Shown: piece by piece, positions 34,690 to 43,383 of the stretch
Layout: each line of letters starts with the position of its first letter
How positions within the stretch are numbered: position 1 is the stretch's first letter
Source of the DNA: Microbacterium sp. ET2
GTDB lineage: Bacteria > Actinomycetota > Actinomycetes > Actinomycetales > Microbacteriaceae
DNA: 64,000 bases
Direction: 5' to 3'
Assembly: GCF_030347395.1 (NCBI RefSeq)
Contig: NZ_CP128170.1
Coordinates: 1,364,001-1,428,000, forward strand
The notes under the pieces: generated by a model
What the model was told of the DNA's origin: nothing
Database searches by the model: none
What the model saw: the letters and a program-made list of their open reading frames with translations, nothing else
Position numbers and translations under genes: made by a program

Positions 34690-36583
34690 ATGAGCACTTC
34701 CACGACATCCGCCGACCCGTCCGCCTCGCGCCCGCCCCGCCCGCGCCGACGGCACTCCATCGCGGAGAAGATCGGGGCGATCGGGCAGAACCGGGCGGCG
34801 GCGCTCCTGCTGCTCATCGCCACCGCTGTCGCGGTCATCTGGGCCAACGTCGCGCATGGCGCCTACGAAGCGTTCTGGGAGATGCACCTCACGGTCGGCC
34901 TCGGCGACATCCAGCTCGATTTCACGCTGCACGCCCTGGTCAACGACGCGCTGATGGCGATCTTCTTCTTCACCGTCGGGCTGGAGGTGCGGCGCGAGTT
35001 CGCGATCGGCGAGCTCACCAGCTGGTCGCGGGCGCTGGTTCCCGTCACCGCGGCGATCGCCGGGCTGGTGGTGCCGGCCCTGCTCTTCGTCTGGATCGCC
35101 CTCCCCTCGGGGTACGCGCACGCGTGGGGCGTGGTGATCTCGACCGACACCGCCTTCCTCGTGGGCGCCCTCGCCCTCGTCGGTCCGAGGATTCCCGGGC
35201 GACTGCGGATCTTCCTGCTGTCCCTCGCGGTCGTCGACGACATCGGGGCTCTGAGCATCATCGCGCTGGTCTACACCGAGAACTTCACCCCGCTTCCGCT
35301 CATCGTCGCCGCGGTGGGTCTTGTGGGCGTCTACTTCACGCGCTATCTGCCCTCGGGCCGGGGGCCGGTGTATGCGACCCTTGCGATCATCGTGTGGCTC
35401 GCCTTCCTCGCCTCGGGGGTGCACCCGACACTCGCCGGCGTCGCCATCGCCCTCCTCGTGCCGGTCTATCGTCCCAATCGGCGCGACGTCGAGCACGCGC
35501 TGGATCTCGCCCGCACCTTCCGGCAGTCGCCGAACACCGAGTACGCCCGCGCGGCGGCCAACAGTCTGCGCGAGTCGATCTCGATCAACGAGCGCCTGCA
35601 GTCCGCCTACGCCCCGTACGTCGCCTATGTCATCCTGCCGCTGTTCGCCCTGGCGAACGCGGGAGTTCAGCTCACGCCCGAGATCCTCGCCGGCGCGATG
35701 AGGCTCGGCACTCACCTGGGGTATCGTCATCGGCCTGGTCGCGGGGAAGTTCCTGGGCGTGTTCGGGTCGTCGGCCGTTCTCCGGCTGCTGAAGATCGGT
35801 GACTTCGGCCCCGGTCTCACCCTCGACCGGATCGCCGGGGGCGCGGCTCTGTGCGGTATCGGATTCACGATCTCCCTCTTCATCGTCGACCTCGCGATCG
35901 ACGATGACCTGGCGCAGAACGAGGCGCGCGTCGGCGTGCTCGTCGCATCCGTCCTCGCCTTCGTCGTCGCCACGATCGTGTTCCGGGTGTCTGATGCGAT
36001 GCACCCGGACATGCAGACGGGCGAGACCCTCGTCCGGCCGGTCGACCCGCGACGCGACCACGTCTTCGGTTCGATGGACGCGCCCTACGAGATCGTCGAG
36101 TACGGCGACTTCCAGTGCCCGTTCTGCCTGAAGGCGTCGGGGTCGATCGAGGAAGTCCGGCGCGAGCTCGGCGATCAGCTGCGGTACGTGTGGCGACATG
36201 CGCCGCTGACCCAGCAGCATCCCAACGCCCTGGCGGGCGCCGAAGCGTCGGAGGCGGCAGCCCTCCAGGGGAGATTCTTCGAGTTCGAGCGGGGTCTCTT
36301 CTCCGACCAGGAGCACCAGCTCCCATCCGACATCGTTCGACTCGCGGCCTCGCTCGGCCTGGATGTCGAGCGGTTCGAACGCGACCTCACCGCCCCCGAG
36401 GTGACCGCACGGGTGCGCGACGACATGCTCGACGCCGAGGCGATGAACATCTCGTCCGTGCCGACGTTCTTCCTGGGCGGGCGCCGCCATCACGGTCCCT
36501 ACGACGCGCAGACCCTCATCCGTTCGCTGCAGGCGTCACGCGCAGAGCCTCAGGGCCCTCGTTCTGACGCGTCGGCTGAGTAG
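34690..36583 (+). pseudogene. nhaA: Na+/H+ antiporter NhaA fused to a DsbA-like thioredoxin domain; 1-base insertion
   Basis: The first frame (34690 to about 35704) encodes NhaA helices with MAIFFFTVGLEVRREFAIGE, the STDTAFLVGAL region and LSLAVVDDIGALSIIAL, which carries the paired ion-binding aspartates. At about 35704 one extra base shifts the frame. Downstream the sequence continues as SALTWGIVIGLVAGKFLGVF and CGIGFTISLFIVDLA, then a DsbA-like domain with Cys476-Pro-Phe-Cys479 (in the corrected frame). The corrected protein is about 630 residues, matching known actinobacterial NhaA-DsbA fusions. NhaA exchanges Na+ for H+ across the membrane; the fused domain may make or break disulfides. 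It may be a sequencing error or a real lesion. Confidence 0.87.
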
Positions 36584-36593
36584 CCTTCTGGGC

Positions 36594-38237
36594 ATGGCCG
36601 GTCCGAATCTCGACCCAATCCAATCACCCACCCTCAGCGACGCTCAGTGGGAGCGCCTGACGTCAGCCGCTGAACCGCGGGATGTCGCTGCGGGCGAGTA
36701 CGTCTTCCGCTCCGGTGAGCGCGACTACCCGATGATCCTCGTCGCCACCGGCGAGGTGGAGGTCGTCCGCGATGCCCTTGTCTGGGCGGATGAGGAGATC
36801 CTCGCCACGGTCGGTCCCGGCTCGATCGTCGGCGAGCTCGGACTGCTCAACGGCCAGGCGGCGTTCCTCTCCGCTCGCGTGGCCGAGGCGGGGCGGATGT
36901 ACTTCCTCCCCCGTTCGCAGCTGCGCCGGATCATGAACGAAGACGACGAGCTGTGCGACATCATCCTGCACGCCCTCTGGGCGCGCCGCGAGAGCCTCCG
37001 ACGAGGATCTGCGGCGTGGACGCTGAAATTCCTGGGCCGCGACGGATCCAGCGAGTTTCTCGCGCTTCGCCGCTTCGCCGAGCGCATCGACCTGATCCAC
37101 GCCGCGCACGCGGTGACCGATCACGAGGTGCTGAAGGCAGAGGCATCGGGGAAGACGCTGCAGTTCACCGCGGACGATCTCCCGGTGGCGTTCATCCAGG
37201 GCGAGCCCCTCGTTCGGGCGACCCCGGGGATGGTGGCCGACCGGCTGGGGCTCAGCTACCAAGGTCAGGCGGACGAGGTCGTCGACCTGGTGGTCATCGG
37301 AGGCGGCCCTGCCGGGCTCGCGGCCGCGATCTACGGGGCGTCGGAAGGCCTGGAGACCGTTCTTCTGGACGCGGTGGCGCCCGGCGGTCAGGCCGCAGCG
37401 ACCTCGCGCATCGAGAACTTCCTCGGTTTCCCCTTCGGGGTCAGCGGCGGTGACCTCATCGGCCAGGCGACCCTGCAGGCCTTGAAGTTCGGCGTCCGTG
37501 TGTACGCGCCCTGCGAGGCGATCGCTCTCGATCAGCATGGCGACGACCTCGACGTGACCCTCGCCGACGGGCGCCGCATCCGCACGCGCAGCACGATCGT
37601 CACCTCCGGCGCCAGCTACCGCCGGCTCCAGCTGGACCGGTGGGAGGACTTCGAGCGCGCGGGGATCTACTACGCCGCCACGCCGCTCGAGCTGCGCCAG
37701 GTGGCCGAGTCGCCCGTCGTCGTCGTGGGCGGTGCGAATTCGGCGGGACAGGCTGCGCTGTACCTCGCGGCGAACGGGTGCGACGTCAACCTGGTCGTGC
37801 GTGGAGACAACCTGTCGTTCCGCATGTCCAGCTACCTGGTCGATCGACTCCTCGAAGATCCGCGCGTCCACGTGCACACGCAGTCGCACGTCGTCGGCCT
37901 CGACGGCGACCGCTCCCTCCGCAAGGTCGCCATCGACAGTGTCGGCGAGGTCGACGCGCGCGGCCTGTTCTGCTTCATCGGCGCCGATCCTGCGACCTCC
38001 TGGCTCCCCGACCTCGATCGCGACCATGACGGGTTCGTGCGCACCGGTACCGACATCACCGTGCAATCACTCACGAGGTGGCAGGAGATGGGACGGGAGC
38101 CTCTGCCGTTCGAGACCTCGCTCCCCCGCATCTTCGCCGCCGGCGACGTGCGGCGGGGCTCGATGAAGCGCGTGGCCGCGGCGGTCGGCGAGGGATCCAG
38201 TGCCGTCGCCTCGGTACACCGCGCTCTGGCCGGATGA
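36594..38237 (+). CDS. cNMP-binding-domain / thioredoxin-reductase-like flavoprotein
   Basis: A 547-residue fusion. Residues 1-140 form a cyclic-nucleotide-binding fold (FRSGERDYPMILVATGEVEV, GSIVGELGLLNGQAAFLSAR). Residues about 228-547 are a class II thioredoxin-reductase-like module with FAD motif VIGGGPAGLAAAIYGASEG, NAD(P) motif VVVVGGANSAGQAALYLAAN and FAAGDVRRGSMKRVAAAVGE. The active-site CxxC is missing; the region reads GIYYAATPLELRQV. It therefore cannot reduce thioredoxin in the usual way and may be a nucleotide-controlled NAD(P)H sensor or oxidoreductase. It starts 10 bp after the NhaA-DsbA gene and is followed by the UBP zinc-finger gene. Confidence 0.88.
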   Translation: MAGPNLDPIQSPTLSDAQWERLTSAAEPRDVAAGEYVFRSGERDYPMILVATGEVEVVRDALVWADEEILATVGPGSIVGELGLLNGQAAFLSARVAEAGRMYFLPRSQLRRIMNEDDELCDIILHALWARRESLRRGSAAWTLKFLGRDGSSEFLALRRFAERIDLIHAAHAVTDHEVLKAEASGKTLQFTADDLPVAFIQGEPLVRATPGMVADRLGLSYQGQADEVVDLVVIGGGPAGLAAAIYGASEGLETVLLDAVAPGGQAAATSRIENFLGFPFGVSGGDLIGQATLQALKFGVRVYAPCEAIALDQHGDDLDVTLADGRRIRTRSTIVTSGASYRRLQLDRWEDFERAGIYYAATPLELRQVAESPVVVVGGANSAGQAALYLAANGCDVNLVVRGDNLSFRMSSYLVDRLLEDPRVHVHTQSHVVGLDGDRSLRKVAIDSVGEVDARGLFCFIGADPATSWLPDLDRDHDGFVRTGTDITVQSLTRWQEMGREPLPFETSLPRIFAAGDVRRGSMKRVAAAVGEGSSAVASVHRALAG

Positions 38238-38251
38238 CCGCGCCATCTGTC

Positions 38252-38275
38252 GAGGGAGAGGGAGAGGGAGAGGGA
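38252..38275 (+). repeat. Hexanucleotide microsatellite in the ribosome-binding region
   Basis: Four exact copies of GAGGGA (38252-38275) end five bases before the ATG at 38280. Each copy is Shine-Dalgarno-like, so copy-number slippage would shift or multiply the ribosome-binding site of the UBP zinc-finger gene. Confidence 0.85.
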
Positions 38276-38279
38276 GACG

Positions 38280-38630
38280 ATGAGTGAGACCGCGATCGAT
38301 CCGCAGGCGCGCCCGAGCGGCGACGGGTGCCTGGAATGCTCGGAGCACGACGGGTGGTGGGTGCATCTGCGGCGGTGCGCTGCCTGTGGGCACGTGGGAT
38401 GCTGCGACGACTCGCTCGGTCGCCATGCGACGGGACACTTCCGCGAGACCGGGCACCGCGTCATCCAGAGCTTCGAACCCGGCGAGGACTGGTTCTGGGA
38501 CTACATCGACGAGCAGATGATCGACGGGCCGGCACTGGCCCCGCCGCAGAGTCACCCCACCGACCAGCCGGCGCCCGGGCCGCGCGGTCGCGTTCCGCTG
38601 AACTGGCGGCAGATCCTGCAGGAGCGGTGA
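38280..38630 (+). CDS. UBP-type zinc-finger protein
   Basis: A 116-residue protein whose core is a ZnF-UBP domain. Zinc ligands lie in CLECSEHDGWWVHLRRCAAC, then GHVGCCDDSLGRHATGHF and ETGHRV. In eukaryotes this domain binds the free C-terminus of ubiquitin; in bacteria its partner is unknown. Such genes recur in actinobacteria next to the cNMP/thioredoxin-reductase-like flavoprotein found immediately upstream (42 bp), so a joint function is likely. The C-terminal 35 residues are Pro-rich. A GAGGGA microsatellite forms the ribosome-binding region. Confidence 0.85.
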   Translation: MSETAIDPQARPSGDGCLECSEHDGWWVHLRRCAACGHVGCCDDSLGRHATGHFRETGHRVIQSFEPGEDWFWDYIDEQMIDGPALAPPQSHPTDQPAPGPRGRVPLNWRQILQER

Positions 38631-38640
38631 ACCCGCCCGC

Positions 38641-39564
38641 TCACGTCGCGTAGGCATCGATGAGGAGAGAGCCCCGGATGCCGCGGAACGCGTCGAGCAG
38701 CAGGCCGACGGTCCGCGGGCCGACCGAGGAGATCTGCAGGTCGTGGGGCCCGAGCTTCTCGAGCTTGCCGCTGCGCAGGCGCACGACCTCCCATCCGGCC
38801 TCCCGGAGGAGCCGATCTTTGCGCCGGTCGGAGTCTTCGCGGGCGCCGACATGCTCCAGGCCGAAGCCGCCGATCGTGTCGTACTCGACGGCGATGCGCA
38901 GCTCGGGGAGGACCAGGTCGGGCCACACCTCGCGGTGCTCGAAGAACGGCCGCGAGACGCGGACCGCCGTGTGACCTCGCGTCACAGCGAGCGCGCCGAA
39001 CAGCCGCTCGTGCAGTGACGCCTCGGCCGCAGATGCGGGCTTCGGTGCGCAGACGCTCGCGAACGAGGTGCCGGACGGCAGGTCGGGAGTCTTCTCGCAG
39101 ATACGGCGGGGCCGGGGACTTCGGCGCTGGCGGCCGGAAGGTGCCGGGCTGGAGGGCGCCGTGCGGGTGGGTGCCGTGCGGGTCGGCGGCGTGATCATCG
39201 GCGGTGGTGGGGGATCGCCGCCGAGCGGCAGCAGCGCCAGCGCGGGGAATGCGCCACGCCCCGTCGCCGCGTCGAGGCACTCGGGACACCAGGCCGACCG
39301 CCGGCGCACCCGCCCGGGGCGGCTCCGCTGCTCGGTCGGGGTGGCCGCGAAGAGATGTCCTGCGTTGCACTGCCACCGCAGCAGAACGTCGGCGGCCGGG
39401 GGGATCTGCGACAGCGCGATCCCGGCGTTGAGGTCGGGGTGGTACTGGCGCGCGACAGCCGGGTAGGCGGCCCACGCCTCGCGGTAGGTGCCGACCGCGT
39501 ACGGCACCTCGAGGCCCCGCGAGAACTGCCGCCTCGCCCACCACAGCTCCACCCTCTCGGCCAT
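38641..39564 (-). CDS. Zinc-ribbon protein with Vsr/DUF559-like nuclease domain
   Basis: A 307-residue protein. The N-terminal part has a treble-clef-like CNAGHLFAATP ... WCPECLDAA module typical of zinc-ribbon proteins. A Pro/Thr-rich linker follows (about 120-165). The C-terminal part matches restriction-endonuclease-fold proteins: an initial helix (ASLHERLFGAL), the acidic IAVEYDTIGGFG, RRKDRLLREAGWEVVRLR and a terminal strand. Acidic residues and the lysine of the core are present, so DNA cleavage is possible but not proved. It is divergent, with only 69 bp between starts, from a GIY-YIG-like gene. It may be a DNA repair or defence protein. Confidence 0.65.
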   Translation of the reverse strand: MAERVELWWARRQFSRGLEVPYAVGTYREAWAAYPAVARQYHPDLNAGIALSQIPPAADVLLRWQCNAGHLFAATPTEQRSRPGRVRRRSAWCPECLDAATGRGAFPALALLPLGGDPPPPPMITPPTRTAPTRTAPSSPAPSGRQRRSPRPRRICEKTPDLPSGTSFASVCAPKPASAAEASLHERLFGALAVTRGHTAVRVSRPFFEHREVWPDLVLPELRIAVEYDTIGGFGLEHVGAREDSDRRKDRLLREAGWEVVRLRSGKLEKLGPHDLQISSVGPRTVGLLLDAFRGIRGSLLIDAYAT

Positions 39565-39633
39565 GGCCGCGAACCTAGCGCGGGCATCCGACACGCCAGG
39601 CCGGATGTCGGAGGTGCGTCCTACCTTTGCGCC

Positions 39634-40065
39634 ATGGGGATCAGACGGCTGATGCCGGGGCCGTGCGTGCTCTGCGGCGAGCGTCGCGGTGATCGCCGGA
39701 ACGGCGCATGGTTCTGCGCCGTGTGCGCGTGGCGGGTGGGCGATGCGCCCGACCCGGATCTTCCGCCGCCGCGGGTCGACGTCGTGTACTACCTCGGGTA
39801 CGCCGAGCGGGTGAAGATCGGCACCACCCGTGAGCCTCGCGCACGCCTCCGCGCGATCATGCACGACGAACTCCTCGCCTTCGAACTCGGCGACCGCACG
39901 ATCGAGCGCTCACGCCACCGCCTGTTCGCGCACCTCCGCGAGGGCGGTGAGTGGTTCACATCCGCGCCGGAGCTGCTCGCGCACATCGGCGCCCTTCCCG
40001 GCAGCGCCGATCCCTGGGGCTCGTACGCCCGATGGGTCAGCAGCGCGCACCGGGAACGGCTGTGA
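39634..40065 (+). CDS. GIY-YIG-like (T5orf172/MUG113 type) protein with N-terminal zinc ribbon
   Basis: A 143-residue protein. Four cysteines (CVLCGERRG ... WFCAVCAW) at about 11-33 form a zinc ribbon. The remainder resembles the T5orf172/MUG113 branch of GIY-YIG domains: VVYYLGYAERVKIGTTREPR, then SRHRLFAHLREGGEWFTSAP. These are often found in phage or defence-linked proteins and may bind or cut DNA. The ATG at 39634 begins MGIRRLMPGPCVLCGERRG. It is divergent from the zinc-ribbon/Vsr-like gene and convergent with the oxidoreductase gene (6-bp gap). Confidence 0.7.
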   Translation: MGIRRLMPGPCVLCGERRGDRRNGAWFCAVCAWRVGDAPDPDLPPPRVDVVYYLGYAERVKIGTTREPRARLRAIMHDELLAFELGDRTIERSRHRLFAHLREGGEWFTSAPELLAHIGALPGSADPWGSYARWVSSAHRERL

Positions 40066-40071
40066 CCTCCG

Positions 40072-41064
40072 TCATCCGGCCGCCTCCCAGACATCCCGCG
40101 CTTTGAGGGTCCGCACCGTGGTGACGGGTCGCGTCGCGAGCACCACCTTGCCACGGGCGTGGAGTCTGCCCAGATCGGCGTAGGCCTCGGCCACGTCGCC
40201 GAGCGAGTAGAGCCCCGACACCAGCAGGGTGAAGGCGCGCTTCTCGGCGAGCTGAGCCACCCGCTCCAGCAGCGACGTCGCCTGAGCGACCGACCCGGGG
40301 TCGTCCTGCAGCAGCCGCACCTCGGTGTCTCGACGGTCTTCGCTCGATCGGTAGCGCGAGGGTGAGACCTCCAGATCCTCGGCGAGCGCACGACCGTCCT
40401 GCCCGAAGTTGTCGATCATCGCGGTGATGGGCTTTCCTGCCGCCTTGCGGATGCGGTCGGCGATGCCGGCGCCGTACAGCACCGGCTTGATGCCGAGCTG
40501 GCGCAGGTAGTCGAAGTTGCGCTCGCCGCACGTGCCGATGACCGTCGCTCCGCGGTGTCGCGCGAACTGCGCCTCCATGCTCCCGACCCCGCCCGCCGCG
40601 GCCGACACCACGACGGTGTCGCCCTCCCCGACGCGCACCTGGTCGAGGATGTCGAGCCCCGTCGCCCCTGCGAGGAAGAGTCCGCCGGCGGCCTCCCACG
40701 ACACGGCGCGCGGCTTCTTCACGAGCGCCGACGTCGACACGGTGATCGCCGAGGCGTGGGCTCCGGCGCGAACGTGCCCCACGACATCCATCCCCCTGGT
40801 GAAGCCGTGGACGTCCTCGCCGACGGCGATGATCGTGCCCGCGAAGTCGCTTCCCGAGCGACGCGGGAACGGGTCGTGCGCGAACGCGTCCTCGCGGCCG
40901 CTGCGGATGAAGCCGTCGATGTGGCTGATCCCCGCGGTGATGATCTCCACGGTGACCTCCCCGCGGCCCGGCGGGCGGAGCTCGGTGGTGCGCACCTCCA
41001 GCACGTCGGCATCGCCTGGACGGTCGTACTCGACCACCGTCGCTTCCCTGAGCTTCTTCGCCAT
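40072..41064 (-). CDS. NADP-dependent zinc-less alcohol dehydrogenase / quinone oxidoreductase
   Basis: A 330-residue medium-chain dehydrogenase of the quinone-oxidoreductase group. The GroES-like N-terminal domain (GISHIDGFIRSGR, GSDFAGTIIAVGEDVHGFTR) precedes a Rossmann domain with VVVSAAAGGVGSMEAQFARH. The catalytic zinc ligands of alcohol dehydrogenases are absent. A C-terminal LYSLGDVAEAYADL...GKVVLAT stretch is typical. GGAAGGGGA precedes the ATG. The substrate is unknown; NADPH-dependent reduction of quinones or enones is the usual activity. Confidence 0.87.
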   Translation of the reverse strand: MAKKLREATVVEYDRPGDADVLEVRTTELRPPGRGEVTVEIITAGISHIDGFIRSGREDAFAHDPFPRRSGSDFAGTIIAVGEDVHGFTRGMDVVGHVRAGAHASAITVSTSALVKKPRAVSWEAAGGLFLAGATGLDILDQVRVGEGDTVVVSAAAGGVGSMEAQFARHRGATVIGTCGERNFDYLRQLGIKPVLYGAGIADRIRKAAGKPITAMIDNFGQDGRALAEDLEVSPSRYRSSEDRRDTEVRLLQDDPGSVAQATSLLERVAQLAEKRAFTLLVSGLYSLGDVAEAYADLGRLHARGKVVLATRPVTTVRTLKARDVWEAAG

Positions 41065-41257
41065 GCCGGTCCCCTTCCACCATCGCCGAGCCGGGTGACC
41101 CGGCGGACACCGTCGTCCGCGTCACTGGGTTATTCGGTCCGAACGACGCGAACGGATGCATCGGACGGTGAATCCGCCAGACCTCCCGGGGCCGCGACCC
41201 GACGGGCCGGCGGCATCCGTCCGCAGGGACAATGGAGACGGGCTGAAGGAGGATGAC

Positions 41258-41731
41258 GTGAGCGAATCCTGGCCGCTTCTCGGAGACCCGCACGAGGTCA
41301 CGGGGTTCATCGAGCCGATGGTCTGGGGGCGATCACGGTACACCGTGCTGCGGGTGCCGGCATCCCTCGTCGCCGCCGCCGAGGAGGCGGGCACCCGGCG
41401 AGTCGCCGGCCGGCTCGAAGATGTCGCGGTGAACCTCGCGCTCACCCGCGCCCCGGTGATCGATGACACCTTCGTCTGGACCGGGTCCTCGCTCCTGCGC
41501 CGCCTTCGCCTGGAGGCCGGCGATCCCGTCACAGGCTGGCTCGCACCGGTCGATCCCGACGAGGTGCCGGTGCCGGAGGATCTCGCCGAAGCGCTCGCGG
41601 AGGCGGGGCTTCGCGGGCAGTGGGATCAGCTGCCGCCGGCCACGCGCCGTCGTCAGCTGGTGCCGATCGACGGTGCGGCGACCGCAGCCACGCGGGCCCG
41701 ACGGATCGAGGCCCTGGTGCGCTCGCTCTGA
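41258..41731 (+). CDS. DUF1905 / YdeI-like protein
   Basis: A 157-residue protein beginning at GTG 41258 with GAAGGAGG upstream. The N-terminal half matches DUF1905-type folds (FIEPMVWGRSRYTVLRVP, ... VAVNLALTRAPVIDDTFVWT, LLRRLRLEAGDPVTGWL). The C-terminal half resembles the YdeI/bacteriocin-protection tail (PEDLAEALAEAGLRGQWDQL, PPATRRRQL, IEALVRSL). Proteins of this family are widespread and poorly characterised. It is a lone gene convergent with the TetR gene. Function unknown. Confidence 0.75.
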   Translation: MSESWPLLGDPHEVTGFIEPMVWGRSRYTVLRVPASLVAAAEEAGTRRVAGRLEDVAVNLALTRAPVIDDTFVWTGSSLLRRLRLEAGDPVTGWLAPVDPDEVPVPEDLAEALAEAGLRGQWDQLPPATRRRQLVPIDGAATAATRARRIEALVRSL

Positions 41732-41773
41732 GACGATCGACCGCACACCCGCGTCGCCTCACGAGACGGCGTG

Positions 41774-42349
41774 TCAGCGGCGGATGGTGAGATCCATCAC
41801 GGTCCGCGCCGACGGAAGCGCCCTGTCGACGCGCTCGCGCAGCGGCTCGGGCGCGTCATCCTCGAGCCAGCCGACGAAGGCGGTGCGGTACAGGGCGAAC
41901 CCGATCGCGGCGAGCAGCTCGGCGTCCGCCCCGGCGAAGCCGCGCGCGGCGATCGCCGCGGCGATCTGCGGCTGCCACGCGGCCTGTTTGGCCAGCTCAC
42001 GACCCGTCAGAGCGACGTCGGTCTTGATGATCGCGTGCCGCACGCGCAGGCGCGTCCGTTCCGGCTGCATGGTCTCGGCCAACACGCCGAGTGCGTGGCG
42101 CATCAGCTCATCGGCGCGGAACGGCGGTTCAAGAGCCGAGATCGCGTCGAGCAGGAGGGGGAGCAGCTCGTCCTCCTCGGTGAAGAGGACCTCCTCCTTG
42201 TCACGGAAGTGCCGGAAGAACGTGCGCGGCGTCACCCCGGCCGCCGTGGCGATCTGCTCGACCGTCGTCGCGGCGAACCCTCGCTCGACGAAGAGCGAGA
42301 CCGCGGCGCCGGTGAGACGCTCGCGGGAGTCCTCGGGCCAACGCGGCAT
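41774..42349 (-). CDS. TetR-family transcriptional regulator
   Basis: A 191-residue TetR regulator. The HTH is TTVEQIATAAGVTPRTFFRHFRD, residues 28-50, followed by an all-helical ligand domain. It is divergent from an SDR gene, with only 50 bp between their starts. That gap holds a perfect 13-bp palindrome GTCACATTGTGAC (42369-42381), the probable operator, so it should repress itself and the SDR gene. The inducer is unknown. Confidence 0.9.
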   Translation of the reverse strand: MPRWPEDSRERLTGAAVSLFVERGFAATTVEQIATAAGVTPRTFFRHFRDKEEVLFTEEDELLPLLLDAISALEPPFRADELMRHALGVLAETMQPERTRLRVRHAIIKTDVALTGRELAKQAAWQPQIAAAIAARGFAGADAELLAAIGFALYRTAFVGWLEDDAPEPLRERVDRALPSARTVMDLTIRR

Positions 42350-42368
42350 CCACCCACTCTACTCTTGC

Positions 42369-42381
42369 GTCACATTGTGAC
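42369..42381. promoter_or_regulatory. Putative TetR operator
   Basis: GTCACA-T-TGTGAC is a perfect palindrome around a single base, 20 bp from the TetR start and 19 bp from the SDR start. Two further TGACA direct half-sites occur at about 42401-42415, spanning the SDR start codon. Confidence 0.6.
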
Positions 42382-42399
42382 ATCACTTATCCTGCCGCT

Positions 42400-43383
42400 A
42401 TGACATATAGTGACATCACACCCACCGCCCTCCTGACCGGTCCGACCCGAGGCATCGGTCGAGCCGTGCTCCAGCGGCTGCTCACCCACCCCGCGCGCCC
42501 TCGCCTCGTGCTTCTGGCTCGCGACCCCGTCGCGCTCGAGGCGGCTGTGGCCACGGCGCACGATGCGGGAAGCGACGCCCGCGGCATCCTTCTCGATCTC
42601 GCCGACCTCACCTCCGTCCGAGCGGCGCTCGAAGAGGTCGCCGCCCTCATCCGTACGGGAGATCTCGCCCCGATCGATGCGGCGATGCTCAACGCCGGCG
42701 GGCAGTTCCTCGACCGTCGCCACATCAGCGAGCAGGGCTATGAGCTCACGTTCGCCATCAACGTGGTCGCCCAGCATGCGCTGCTCCACGGGCTCGAGCC
42801 GGCGCTCAGCCCCACCGGTCACGTCGTACTCGCCGGCTCCTCCACTCATCGGGGCAGGCGTCAGTCGTTCGGCCTCGTGCCCGACCCGATCTGGCAGGAG
42901 CCGGAGGAGCTCGCGATCCCCGACGACGCGCCCCGCGGGGCGTTCCGCGCCGAACGCGAGCGCGGCGGCGTCGCGTACGCGACCAGCAAGCTCGCGCTCG
43001 TCACGCTCGCCCACCCGTGGGCGGCGCGGCTGGCCGCGACGGGTCGCCGCCTCAATGTTTACGACCCCGGGCTCGTGGCCGGCACGGGCCTCGTGCGCGG
43101 CATGCCGGCATACATGGACTGGGTGTGGCGCAACGTCATGCCGGCGATGTCTGTCCTACCAGGAGCCACGACGCCGCGCGGCACCGCCCGCCACGCCGTG
43201 GCCCTCGCGCTCGGCGACCGGTACGCCGAGCGGCAGGACGCCTACATCGAGATCGGTCGCGAGACCCGCGCCGAGGCGGTCACCTTCGACGCCGGGCGCC
43301 AGGAGCGGCTGTGGTCGTGGCTCGAGACGGCGCTCGGAGCACCGGCTGCGCACCGACAGGTCACCCCTCGCGCTGCGGACTGA
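42400..43383 (+). CDS. SDR-family NAD(P)-dependent oxidoreductase
   Basis: A 327-residue short-chain dehydrogenase of the retinol/protochlorophyllide-reductase-like type. Cofactor motif ALLTGPTRGIGRAVLQ, NAGGQ (NNAG-type), Ser in VVLAGSSTHRG and Tyr/Lys in VAYATSKLAL. It is divergent from the TetR regulator across a shared operator and overlaps the convergent MarR gene by 23 bp. It probably acts on a hydrophobic carbonyl or a toxic compound sensed by the TetR protein; no substrate can be assigned. Confidence 0.88.
   Translation: MTYSDITPTALLTGPTRGIGRAVLQRLLTHPARPRLVLLARDPVALEAAVATAHDAGSDARGILLDLADLTSVRAALEEVAALIRTGDLAPIDAAMLNAGGQFLDRRHISEQGYELTFAINVVAQHALLHGLEPALSPTGHVVLAGSSTHRGRRQSFGLVPDPIWQEPEELAIPDDAPRGAFRAERERGGVAYATSKLALVTLAHPWAARLAATGRRLNVYDPGLVAGTGLVRGMPAYMDWVWRNVMPAMSVLPGATTPRGTARHAVALALGDRYAERQDAYIEIGRETRAEAVTFDAGRQERLWSWLETALGAPAAHRQVTPRAAD

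Noticed and set aside
36663..38066. 467-codon minus-strand frame opposite the cNMP flavoprotein
   Set aside because: Antisense shadow; the plus strand carries clear FAD, NAD(P) and cNMP motifs throughout.
41091..41103. CCGGGTGACCCGG palindrome upstream of the oxidoreductase gene
   Set aside because: It is short, GC-only and has no linked regulator. A chance match is likely in this composition.
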